Shown in pieces: positions 1 to 5,389 of a DNA stretch of 5,389 nt. Made by a program: the position numbers and the translations under genes. The notes beneath the pieces are model-generated. The model was not told the DNA's origin and ran no database searches. It worked only from the letters and a program-made list of their open reading frames with translations. This stretch comes from Dehalococcoidia bacterium (lineage in GTDB: Bacteria > Chloroflexota > Dehalococcoidia > SHYD01 > SHYC01): the NCBI GenBank assembly GCA_016844365.1, contig JAENIT010000077.1, positions 1 through 5,389 of the forward strand, in the 5' to 3' direction. Position 1 is the first letter of the stretch, and each line of letters begins with the position of its first letter.

Positions 1-161
1 TGCGAGGGGATGAGGGGAAGAGGATTGCTCAGGACAGGACGGCTTTTTTGACGAGACAAATATCGGCGTTCTAACGGAATCCGCGATTTGTGGAGAACGA
101 AGGGTAACCTAAGGGTCTGGTTGAGATTGGGGGGACTTTGGTGCTTGGATACTCGTACGAG
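1..161. other. Left-edge non-coding stretch downstream of the diguanylate cyclase
   Basis: No open frame here has a credible start, ribosome site or recognisable protein. The stretch begins with G-rich sequence and has one short T-run (44-49) that is not preceded by a convincing hairpin. The bases GCTCAGGACAGGAC (27-40) resemble part of the repeat seen at 3813-3837. A perfect 12-base palindrome, ACTCGTACGAGT (151-162), touches the cyclase stop codon. I could not find a canonical Rho-independent terminator for the leftward gene. Confidence 0.5.
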
Positions 162-1760
162 TTAGGCTACGGAGTTGGCGCTCCAGACACGGAGGCCATC
201 CCCTCCGCTTTGTTTGGCCTGATACATGGCGCTGTCCGCCCGGCTGAGGAGATCTGTCCAGTTTGTGCCGTGGTCGGGAAACATCGCGATGCCTATGCTG
301 CCCGTTACCCTGATGAGCTGAGAATCCGCCTCGAAGTTCTCTTTACCCAACAGTGGCAGGATGCGTCTTCCAATCTGCTCTGCCCCGAATTCTGTCACAT
401 TGGCCAGCAGGACCGCGAACTCGTCGCCGCCAACCCGTCCCACCAGATCATCTGCCCTGCTCTGACTTTGTAGTAAAGCTGCCGCGGCTACCAGCACCAT
501 ATCACCCTTGGAATGCCCAAACCGATCATTTACTATTTTAAGGCGATCCAGGTCAAGATAGAGCATGGCCGCTTTGACTCCCAGTCTTCTGTATTCTTCC
601 AGGCGACTGTCTACGAATTCCTGAAAGGATCGCCGGTTCAGCAACCCCGTAAGGCCATCTGTTTCGGCTAGATCCTTGAGACGTTCCCGATCTCTTTCGA
701 CCTGGTAGTGGAGCTGCTCTAAGGACCACAACATGCGGTTGATGTTGTCACTCAATTTGCTCAGTTCATCTCTTCCAGTGATCGTTACTCTTGTACCAGC
801 ATGTCCTATTGCGCCGATACGTGCAACCTCTTGCCCCAGCCGCAAGACTCGCACTAGGACTAGTTTCTCCATTACAAGGAGCATAATTCCTGCAAGTAAG
901 AGGGTAGCTGATGTCAGTGCCAACAGCGTGTACCTGAAGGTCTTCAGGCCGAGCGCGTACACCTCTCGCGGCATCACTACTTCCAATATCAGGCTTGGTT
1001 CGCCATAGACATCCCTGAGAGTGGTGTACCCCGCGACGGTGTCGGAGCTAAGTGGCTGGACATCTATCGACGTTTCTGGCGACGTCGTAACGGAAGTTGC
1101 TTTAAGGGCCTCTCCGCGCACGGAGTCCGAGAGGTTGTGAAGGGTTAGGGAGAGGAGCGTGGTTTTGGCCAGCCGTTCGATCTCTTTAACGTCTAGAGAA
1201 CGGCCCCAGATGAGAGTGCCACGGATAGGTCCTTCGCGGGCGGTGGTCACTATCGGCTGGGACGATACTAGGAGCGGCGCTTCTGGAAGCGCCAGCAATC
1301 CCGCCGTGCTGCTCTCGGTTGTAGGGTGGTTCAGCAACAGGCTGCCGTAGGAGATGTGCTCGCGCAAGCCCCTAGGGAGCGGCGCCTCATGCTCGGTGGC
1401 CAGGTCAAAGCCTTTCTCAAAGACTACTTGCCCCGTGGAGTCAAGAAAGACCATGAGGCTTAAACGGTTGTAGATGTAGCTTGCGTCTGGGAGCAGGTTA
1501 GATTGCAGGTACGCACTGTTCTTGTCTTCGATAAAAACGTAGGTTTCGTCCCACGCTGCCCAGTCGCGCGCCGTGCTATTGAGCTCAGTTGTCTTTTCCT
1601 CCAGGGCGCTGAGCACTCGCTGGACGTTGCGTCGGGCATCGAGGCGTTCACGTTCCTCAAAGCTGGAGAGGACAATAAAGTGGGAAGTCAGGTAAAGGCC
1701 AACGAAGAAGACTGCGAAGGGAAGCGCGAGAAAGAGCAGTGTCTTTGTACGCAGTGTCAT
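162..1760 (-). CDS. Membrane-bound CHASE4-HAMP-GGDEF diguanylate cyclase
   Basis: This 532-residue protein is predicted to make the second messenger cyclic di-GMP from two GTP molecules in response to an extracytoplasmic signal. Residues 8-29 are a first membrane helix. Residues about 33-265 form the external sensor, whose start carries the CHASE4 signature TARDWAAWDETYVFI (63-77). Residues about 275-298 are a second helix, followed by a HAMP linker (about 299-350), a short coiled-coil (about 344-366) and a GGDEF domain (about 366-530). The catalytic signature GGDEF is intact (444-448), as are the DGLTGLLNRR segment (368-377), the metal-site Asp region LDLDR (402-406) and ND (411-412). An RxxD inhibitory site (RADD, 435-438) sits exactly five residues before GGDEF, so product feedback inhibition is expected. 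There is no EAL domain. The start is ATG, with a modest AGGGG ribosome site (1766-1770) five bases upstream. The ligand is unknown; CHASE4 ligands are generally uncharacterised. The gene appears monocistronic. Confidence 0.93.
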   Translation of the reverse strand: MTLRTKTLLFLALPFAVFFVGLYLTSHFIVLSSFEERERLDARRNVQRVLSALEEKTTELNSTARDWAAWDETYVFIEDKNSAYLQSNLLPDASYIYNRLSLMVFLDSTGQVVFEKGFDLATEHEAPLPRGLREHISYGSLLLNHPTTESSTAGLLALPEAPLLVSSQPIVTTAREGPIRGTLIWGRSLDVKEIERLAKTTLLSLTLHNLSDSVRGEALKATSVTTSPETSIDVQPLSSDTVAGYTTLRDVYGEPSLILEVVMPREVYALGLKTFRYTLLALTSATLLLAGIMLLVMEKLVLVRVLRLGQEVARIGAIGHAGTRVTITGRDELSKLSDNINRMLWSLEQLHYQVERDRERLKDLAETDGLTGLLNRRSFQEFVDSRLEEYRRLGVKAAMLYLDLDRLKIVNDRFGHSKGDMVLVAAAALLQSQSRADDLVGRVGGDEFAVLLANVTEFGAEQIGRRILPLLGKENFEADSQLIRVTGSIGIAMFPDHGTNWTDLLSRADSAMYQAKQSGGDGLRVWSANSVA

Positions 1761-1808
1761 TCTAACCCCTGGCGGTTGATGCTGCCAAACCTATGGATCG
1801 TTGCGCGT

Positions 1809-1833
1809 TACCATGTAGGATATGGTCATGGTA
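1809..1833. promoter_or_regulatory. Perfect inverted repeat upstream of the diguanylate cyclase (possible operator)
   Basis: The arms TACCATG (1809-1815) and CATGGTA (1827-1833) are exact reverse complements separated by 11 bases, giving a 25-base dyad whose half-site centres lie 18 bases apart. On the minus strand the right arm coincides with the candidate -10 of the cyclase gene, where a repressor would block transcription. The dyad could also act as an RNA hairpin. No regulator gene lies in the window, so the function is inferred from position only. Confidence 0.35.
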
Positions 1834-1857
1834 GCGTATCGGTCTAGGGTAGGTCAA
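1828..1857 (-). promoter_or_regulatory. Candidate sigma70-type promoter of the diguanylate cyclase gene
   Basis: Read on the minus strand, TTGACC (1852-1857) matches the -35 consensus at five of six positions. It is followed after 18 bases by TACCAT (1828-1833), which matches the -10 consensus at four of six. Transcription would start near 1820, leaving a leader of about 60 bases before the ATG. A direct repeat GGTCA (1852-1856 and 1859-1863, plus strand) surrounds the -35. The match is plausible but weak. Confidence 0.3.
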
Positions 1858-1975
1858 CGGTCAGGTGGGAATCTAGCACTGTCCGCTCTGAACTACAGGT
1901 CGCTGGCGGCGCTTTACTGATGGAACCGAACAGATCTCTCCAGGAGCGCCGCCTGTTACTTCTGGGGGGTATGCC

Positions 1976-2002
1976 GGGCTATGAGCCCTCCGCATAGTGC
2001 GG
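1976..2002 (-). terminator. Two tandem short GC hairpins just after the flavoprotein stop codon
   Basis: One base beyond the TAG stop, CCGCA/TGCGG (1990-1994 and 1998-2002) form a five-pair stem with a three-base loop. Immediately after it, GGGCT/AGCCC (1976-1980 and 1984-1988) form a second five-pair stem, also with a three-base loop. Position suggests a role in 3'-end formation or mRNA protection. No U-run follows on the minus strand, so this is not a canonical Rho-independent terminator. Confidence 0.3.
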
Positions 2003-2003
2003 C

Positions 2004-3491
2004 CTAATCGCGTAGGGAATTCCTGCACAACAAGAATTTGAGGGCGTCTTCTGCCGTATATGAGCCGTCCTCATCCTGTATCAAGTCACCGATGAAGCCA
2101 TAGCTTCGTCCCAAGGTAACTATGGGAGGCTCTTCGCCAAGCTTCGTCACCTCACCTAAGCCTACGGTAGCTGCAAGACCATTACAGATACATTTTCTCC
2201 CCACTGTGTCTTCTATCTTCCCGCCTTTTTGAACATAGGCTTCAACAGGCTCTGCCGGGCATCTAAAACCTAAAGCGCTTTTCTTTCCCTGGTAGGTTTC
2301 TACCAAGTACCCTATTGAGCAGATCCTTCGTCTCGCTTCATATACCCGTGGGTTAGATAAAGTTTCCTCAAGCTGCGCAACCTGAAAGGGAAAACCGGAG
2401 GGAGAGGCAACAGCATCTGTTACAACGCCGAGTTCTTCTCTGAAGGCTCTCTTTCTCATCTCTTTCTTGAGATCCGGCCTTATACCCGATTCATCGCATA
2501 GGGCGAATATTGAGCCTACCTGGATGCCGGTTGCTCCGAGGTTGATGGCCTCTTGCAGCCGTTCCGAGGAGGCATAGGAACCTGCGAGCCAGAAGGGCTT
2601 GCCTAGGGCTTTTATCTCGTCGAGGTCCACGATATCGCGCTCGCCGTAAATCGGCTCTCCGTTCTCATTATATTGAGTCTTTCCGCGCGGCGGGGCGTTA
2701 TGGCCGCCGGCAGTCCAGCCCTCGATGACAAAGCCGTTCACAACGCCCTGGACCTTAGTTGCGAGCATTTTGGCTAAGGTGTGAGAGGCAACTATGGGCA
2801 AGAAAGCTGGCCGCTTAAGTTGCTTTGCATAGCTTTGGGGGAGAATCTCTGATGGGTTAATACTCAACTCATATTTTTCTTTGGACCCCGTGACATCAAG
2901 TTTGTAGGATGCTGGTTCCATTCGGGACAGCTTGTCTAAAACAGCGGGGACTTGAGAAGGGATTCCCGCCCCCATTAGAACAAAGTCCACTCCAGCGAGC
3001 ATAGCTCCAAACAGTTCCCAGGGACGAGGAAGCTGAACCTTTTCCAAAAAATTGATCCCGATGGGACCGCTATGGCCCTGTTTTGCGAGCCAAACTTCCG
3101 CGAAATTGGCCGCCATTATCAAAGAGGCTATCTCAGCCTTTCTTGCCGGGTTTCCATTCACCAAGTCCGAGGGGTTGGGAGGAAGGACATACTTTGACAT
3201 TAAAGGTCTTTTGGGGTTGTGGAAATATTTATCTAAAATCTGGTCTGCAATCTTCGGAACAGGAAAGGCCTCAAGGGCGCTTCTGACGTAGCCGCCAGGG
3301 TCCCCATCTTGAAGCCTGTTAACCATAAGAACTGCCAGTACTGCTCCGGAAACAACACCCAACACTGGCCTTCCAAGTTTTTCTCCAGCCTTTGCCGTAG
3401 CCTGGGCCAGTCTCCAACTGGACACCCCGACACCCATTCCTCCCTGTATGACCATAGGAAGGTTATCTTGATTAACTATATTGCTAGTCAA
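2004..3491 (-). CDS. Nitronate monooxygenase / 2-nitropropane dioxygenase-family flavoprotein
   Basis: This 495-residue protein belongs to the FMN-dependent TIM-barrel family (COG2070) that includes nitronate monooxygenase and the enoyl-ACP reductase FabK. Members with proven activity oxidise nitronates such as propionate-3-nitronate in the cytoplasm; the true substrate here is unknown. Visible features are the N-terminal flavin-barrel start QGGMGVGVS (16-24), GVVSG (45-49), the segment VIEGWTAGGHNAPPRG (255-270) with the family's conserved His (264), and the phosphate-binding strands LAGSYA (302-307) and GIQVGSIFA (322-330). The C-terminal extension (about 385-495) carries C391, C411 (CPAEPVEAY) and the CIC pair C434/C436. 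From memory, this conserved tail marks the long bacterial subgroup of the family. The protein is longer than classical class I enzymes (about 320-360 residues). The start is TTG, chosen because GGAGAGG lies eight bases upstream; the next in-frame ATG is codon 13, directly before the conserved VIQGGMG and too late. The exact reaction is uncertain. Confidence 0.85.
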   Translation of the reverse strand: MTSNIVNQDNLPMVIQGGMGVGVSSWRLAQATAKAGEKLGRPVLGVVSGAVLAVLMVNRLQDGDPGGYVRSALEAFPVPKIADQILDKYFHNPKRPLMSKYVLPPNPSDLVNGNPARKAEIASLIMAANFAEVWLAKQGHSGPIGINFLEKVQLPRPWELFGAMLAGVDFVLMGAGIPSQVPAVLDKLSRMEPASYKLDVTGSKEKYELSINPSEILPQSYAKQLKRPAFLPIVASHTLAKMLATKVQGVVNGFVIEGWTAGGHNAPPRGKTQYNENGEPIYGERDIVDLDEIKALGKPFWLAGSYASSERLQEAINLGATGIQVGSIFALCDESGIRPDLKKEMRKRAFREELGVVTDAVASPSGFPFQVAQLEETLSNPRVYEARRRICSIGYLVETYQGKKSALGFRCPAEPVEAYVQKGGKIEDTVGRKCICNGLAATVGLGEVTKLGEEPPIVTLGRSYGFIGDLIQDEDGSYTAEDALKFLLCRNSLRD

Positions 3492-3499
3492 AGCTTCTA

Positions 3500-3506
3500 C
3501 CTCTCC
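3500..3506 (-). promoter_or_regulatory. Ribosome-binding site that decides the TTG start of the flavoprotein
   Basis: The minus strand reads GGAGAGG here, with eight bases between it and the TTG at 3491-3489. This near-consensus spacing supports the TTG start over the in-frame ATG at codon 13, which would remove residues leading into the conserved flavin-barrel motif. Confidence 0.7.
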
Positions 3507-3665
3507 AGCCAGGTAAGGGATGAACTATCAGTTTGTGTTAATGTCCGGCGCTTCGATATGCAGGAACTGGCCCACGGCCACGACCACGGCGGAAGGCGGC
3601 CTACGAAGTCTAGGATGGGGTCTGAGTAAGCCTGCCATATCGAATCGCTTAACGAGCACTCAATA

Positions 3666-3694
3666 ATAGTAACGAATCTGGCAGTAGGATTCAA
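3666..3694 (-). promoter_or_regulatory. Candidate promoter of the flavoprotein gene
   Basis: On the minus strand, TTGAAT (3689-3694) and TACTAT (3666-3671) are separated by exactly 17 bases, each matching the sigma70 consensus at four of six positions. The predicted transcript would begin near 3659, giving an unusually long leader of about 168 bases. An imperfect dyad (3701-3720, GCTGAGGATATTCTCCTAGC) lies immediately upstream of the -35, where an activator could bind. This rests on consensus matching only. Confidence 0.3.
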
Positions 3695-3812
3695 CTGAAT
3701 GCTGAGGATATTCTCCTAGCGGGACGATTTTCCCTCGAAACCGCGCTATTCAAGTAGGGAATGGCTGCACTCTCCCTTTGGCGAACCCAGTAATGACACT
3801 CTTGGATGCGGG

Positions 3813-3837
3813 ACCTTCGACAGGCTCAGGACAAGCG
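3813..3837. repeat. Short dispersed-repeat-like sequence (CTTCGACAGGCTCAGGAC core)
   Basis: The core CTTCGACAGGCTCAGGAC followed by AAGC matches, from memory, a short REP-like intergenic sequence that recurs in many environmental bacterial genomes, often as inverted pairs between genes. It lies in non-coding DNA downstream of the transporter stop, a typical position. No inverted partner copy is visible nearby; the only related sequence in the window is the partial GCTCAGGACAGGAC at 27-40. A genome-wide copy count is needed to confirm repeat status. Confidence 0.45.
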
Positions 3838-3880
3838 CAGTGTGGCAGCCTCGTAGGAAAGTGAGAGTGCGCCAGCGCGC

Positions 3881-5108
3881 TTAAGGTGGTTGTTGGTTCG
3901 CCTTCTTGATAGGGACGAAGAGCGCTGCGATGGCCACAACTCCAACCATCATCCCTTGGGTTAGAAATAATCCCTGGATCGTGTAATTCTCTCTGATGAA
4001 CCCCGCCACAATGGGAGCCACCGCGCCGACGATAGCTGGCCCAGTGAACATAAGGGCTATCCCCGTGCCCTCTGTTCCGGAACCGGTGGCATCTATGGCG
4101 GCCGCCATCATGATAGTGTTAGTGGTGTAGAGGAACACGCCCAGCGCCAGGATGATGAGGAGCAGGTAAGAATCCCGTCCGAATGGGATCAGGGAGAGTA
4201 TCAGGAGAGACACGGCAGCCATCCCCAGCACAATTACGGGGCGTCGTCCCCATTTGTCGGAGAGATAGGCCAAAGTTGGGCCGGACACAATCCCCATCAG
4301 GCTTAGCAGGGAGAAGTAGAGGCCGGCTTTGGCCTCAGAGAAGCCCAGGTCTTCCCTCATGTAAAGCACCAGGAAGATGTTCAGGCCTCCAAAGGCGAAG
4401 GCCCATAGAGACGATAGGCTGACCATACTGACTACTGTGGGATTAGAGAGCAGGGGCAAGGCAGATTCGATATAGGCCTTGAAACTGCCAGCCCCGGAGC
4501 CCTGGCTGTAGAGGTTGCGGTAGCCATAGGCCACAAGAGCCGCGCCTACGACAGCCGGAAACGCTAGGAATAGCGCCACCTCACGGTAGGTGAATCCGCT
4601 GAACTCCAAGAACCAGAAACTCCCGCCTCCCAGGAGAATACCTATAGCCGTCGGCGCGATGGTGTCACCTATAGAGCCCCCCATCCGATGAAAGGACAAT
4701 GCGGTGGCGCGGTTCTCAGGGTATTCCGCGGCAAGGGTCCCAAAGGCTGGGGCGTGCCACATCGAGGTTCCGGACCCTGATATAGCTACCGCTATAAGGA
4801 TAAATACGTAGTAAGGTCAGGCTAGTTGCCAGGATAAGGTTCACTCGGTCTCGCCACATATCCGTCATCATACCAGCGGGTAAATTCATCACCCCTGAGG
4901 TCACTGATCGGATGGACTGAATGGCTCCTGTTCCCACATCAGAGAGTCCCAAGGAGGCCTTGATCTCCGGAACGAGAATGAAGAAGGCGTTCTGGTAGAA
5001 GTGCTTAAAGAGGTGGCCCGCCGATAATGTAGCGCACAGTCTCCAATAGCTGGTACTTCCTGCCCAGGAAGTACGGGCCGGTTCGGTGCGTGCTGCGGAT
5101 TGGCTCAT
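3881..5108 (-). pseudogene. Major facilitator superfamily transporter, interrupted by a frameshift
   Basis: The two overlapping frames together encode one MFS protein of about 408 residues, the usual length for 12 membrane helices. The 5' frame (5108 to about 4815) gives the N-terminus: GHLFKHFYQNAFFILVPEI (31-49, helix 1) and a degenerate motif A at the helix 2-3 loop (PAGMMTDMWRDR, 77-88). The 3' frame (about 4816-3881) continues as YYVFILIAVAISGSG, then MWHAP, then at least seven hydrophobic segments, with a good motif A in the second half (GPTLAYLSDKWGRR). The GH in helix 1 and the WHAP segment recall the fosmidomycin-resistance (Fsr-like) branch of MFS. Substrate and direction are unknown; efflux is a guess. 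The start is ATG, with AAGGAGG four bases upstream. The ATG at 4762 lies inside the protein, lacks a good ribosome site and is not a separate gene. The frame change means either one extra base or two missing bases. It may be a real lesion or a sequencing or assembly error. Confidence 0.85.
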
Positions 5109-5140
5109 CTGGCCTCCTTATATATCGCGCTCCTGCACAT
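5105..5140 (-). other. Possible 11-codon upstream ORF overlapping the transporter start (ATGA)
   Basis: An ATG at 5140-5138 opens a frame encoding MCRSAIYKEAR. Its TGA stop (5107-5105) shares bases with the transporter ATG in an ATGA overlap, the arrangement typical of translational coupling. The ORF begins in the loop of the leader hairpin and reads through the transporter's AAGGAGG. It has no recognisable ribosome site of its own, so it may well be coincidental. Confidence 0.15.
5113..5119 (-). promoter_or_regulatory. Strong Shine-Dalgarno site of the transporter
   Basis: The minus strand reads AAGGAGG, an essentially perfect anti-16S match, four bases before the ATG at 5108. It fixes the transporter start and indicates that the gene is, or recently was, well translated, arguing for a recent lesion or a sequence error rather than long decay. 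Confidence 0.75.
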
Positions 5141-5146
5141 AGGAGC
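5129..5146 (-). promoter_or_regulatory. Leader hairpin just upstream of the transporter ribosome site
   Basis: On the minus-strand transcript, GCTCCT and AGGAGC form a perfect six-pair stem around a six-base loop, ending nine bases before the Shine-Dalgarno sequence. The 5' arm, as GGCTCCT (5141-5147), could instead pair with the Shine-Dalgarno region AGGAGGCC (5111-5118) with one bulged G. The two pairings exclude each other, so the leader could switch between an open and a masked ribosome site. There is no match to a riboswitch class that I recognise. Confidence 0.3.
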
Positions 5147-5175
5147 CGAGTTACTGCATTACTACGCTCTGGGAG

Positions 5176-5184
5176 AGTATAGCA
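5176..5184 (-). promoter_or_regulatory. Candidate extended -10 promoter of the transporter
   Basis: The minus strand reads TGCTATACT, an extended -10 element with TATACT matching the consensus at five of six positions. No good -35 lies at the usual distance, as is common for extended -10 promoters. Transcription would start near 5169, giving a leader of about 60 bases that includes the hairpin at 5129-5146. A direct repeat, AGTGTGC on the minus strand (5182-5188 and 5211-5217, 29 bases apart), brackets the upstream region and may be a regulator site. Confidence 0.45.
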
Positions 5185-5343
5185 CACTAGAGCAAGTGAT
5201 ACAGCGAGTGGCACACTTTTGCAGTGATGGTTTGATGCGGCTTACCAAGGGTGGCTGGGAGGGGTTTTAGAAGACCAGGACTGAAATGGGGACCCGATAG
5301 ACGCAAATGATTGGTGGAGTTTTAAGCAACCGAGGTCTAGGAA

Positions 5344-5380
5344 GGCTGGTCTCCTGTATTTGGCCCCCAGTTAACCAGCC
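5344..5380. repeat. Seven-base inverted repeat at the right edge
   Basis: GGCTGGT (5344-5350) and ACCAGCC (5374-5380) are exact reverse complements separated by 23 bases. No gene is visible in 5220-5389, so this could be a hairpin or binding site belonging to a neighbour beyond the window. The large loop makes a terminator unlikely. Confidence 0.25.
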
Positions 5381-5389
5381 GTGTCCTGC

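Larger units (their letters stand above)
3492..3880. other. 389-base intergenic gap between flavoprotein and transporter
   Basis: No convincing gene lies in this gap. It contains a ribosome site (3500-3506) and a candidate promoter (3666-3694) for the flavoprotein, an imperfect dyad at 3701-3720 just upstream of that promoter's -35, and a short dispersed-repeat-like sequence near the transporter end (3813-3837). A 65-codon minus-strand frame (3497-3694, TTG start) has no well-placed ribosome site and an unremarkable sequence, and I do not call it. The length and content argue that the flavoprotein is transcribed independently of the transporter. Confidence 0.6.

Noticed and set aside
138..473. 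Plus-strand open frame of 111 codons
   Set aside because: It lies antisense to the GGDEF domain, its sequence has no recognisable domain, and there is no supporting ribosome site. It is a shadow of the cyclase.
1503..1847. Plus-strand open frame of 114 codons
   Set aside because: It is mostly antisense to the CHASE4 sensor region and has no family resemblance. It is a shadow frame.
3309..3629. Plus-strand open frame of 106 codons
   Set aside because: It overlaps the well-supported start of the flavoprotein on the opposite strand and has no recognisable motif.
3497..3694. Minus-strand 65-codon frame ending just before the flavoprotein
   Set aside because: It starts at TTG with the nearest SD-like sequence (GGAGA) too far upstream, its composition is not protein-like, and its start coincides with the candidate -35.
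3881..4762. Transporter 3' part as an independent 293-residue gene
   Set aside because: The ATG at 4762 falls inside a conserved MFS segment, coding similarity continues upstream of it in the same frame, and there is no good ribosome site.
4716..4816. Programmed ribosomal frameshift in the transporter
   Set aside because: There is no slippery heptamer or SD-like stimulator near the junction, and MFS transporters are not known to use recoding. A lesion or sequence error is simpler.
5005..5214. Minus-strand 69-codon frame over the transporter start
   Set aside because: It is out of frame with the strongly supported transporter start and runs through its promoter and leader; the protein is unrecognisable.
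5220..5389. tRNA or other structured RNA gene at the right edge
   Set aside because: I found no cloverleaf arms or T-loop GGTTCRA sequence, only one 7-base inverted repeat with a large loop.

Overview
The window carries three genes, all on the minus strand and so transcribed from right to left: a major facilitator superfamily (MFS) transporter interrupted by one apparent frameshift (3881-5108), an FMN-dependent nitronate monooxygenase-family flavoprotein (2004-3491), and a membrane-bound CHASE4-HAMP-GGDEF diguanylate cyclase (162-1760). I see no tRNA, rRNA, CRISPR array, transposase or phage gene. The base composition is balanced and coding density is moderate. The protein families and the short 'CTTCGACAGGCTCAGGAC' repeat suit an environmental bacterium. 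Chloroflexota (Dehalococcoidia-like) is my best guess from the feel of the proteins, at low confidence, since nothing here is a taxonomic marker.

Layout from right to left along transcription. Positions 5109-5389 hold the transporter's upstream region, with an extended -10 (TGCTATACT), a leader hairpin and a strong AAGGAGG ribosome site. The transporter follows; its reading frame changes near 4800-4820, while both halves otherwise read as one standard 12-helix MFS protein. Next is a 389-base non-coding gap (3492-3880) with a short dispersed-repeat-like sequence and a plausible promoter for the flavoprotein gene. The flavoprotein starts at TTG, supported by GGAGAGG eight bases upstream. Two tiny GC hairpins follow its stop codon. 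A further gap (1761-2003) holds a candidate promoter for the diguanylate cyclase, and a perfect 7-base inverted repeat overlaps its -10. The cyclase ends at 162, and the remaining 161 bases at the left edge hold no recognisable gene.

The gaps of 389 and 243 bases, each with its own candidate promoter, suggest three separate transcription units rather than an operon. No shared pathway is evident: one gene senses an extracytoplasmic cue and makes c-di-GMP, one is a flavin oxidoreductase, and one is an exporter of unknown substrate. The window looks mostly ordinary. The most notable points are the transporter frameshift, the transporter leader (two mutually exclusive hairpins plus an 11-codon upstream ORF that overlaps the start codon as ATGA), and the operator-like dyad in front of the cyclase.
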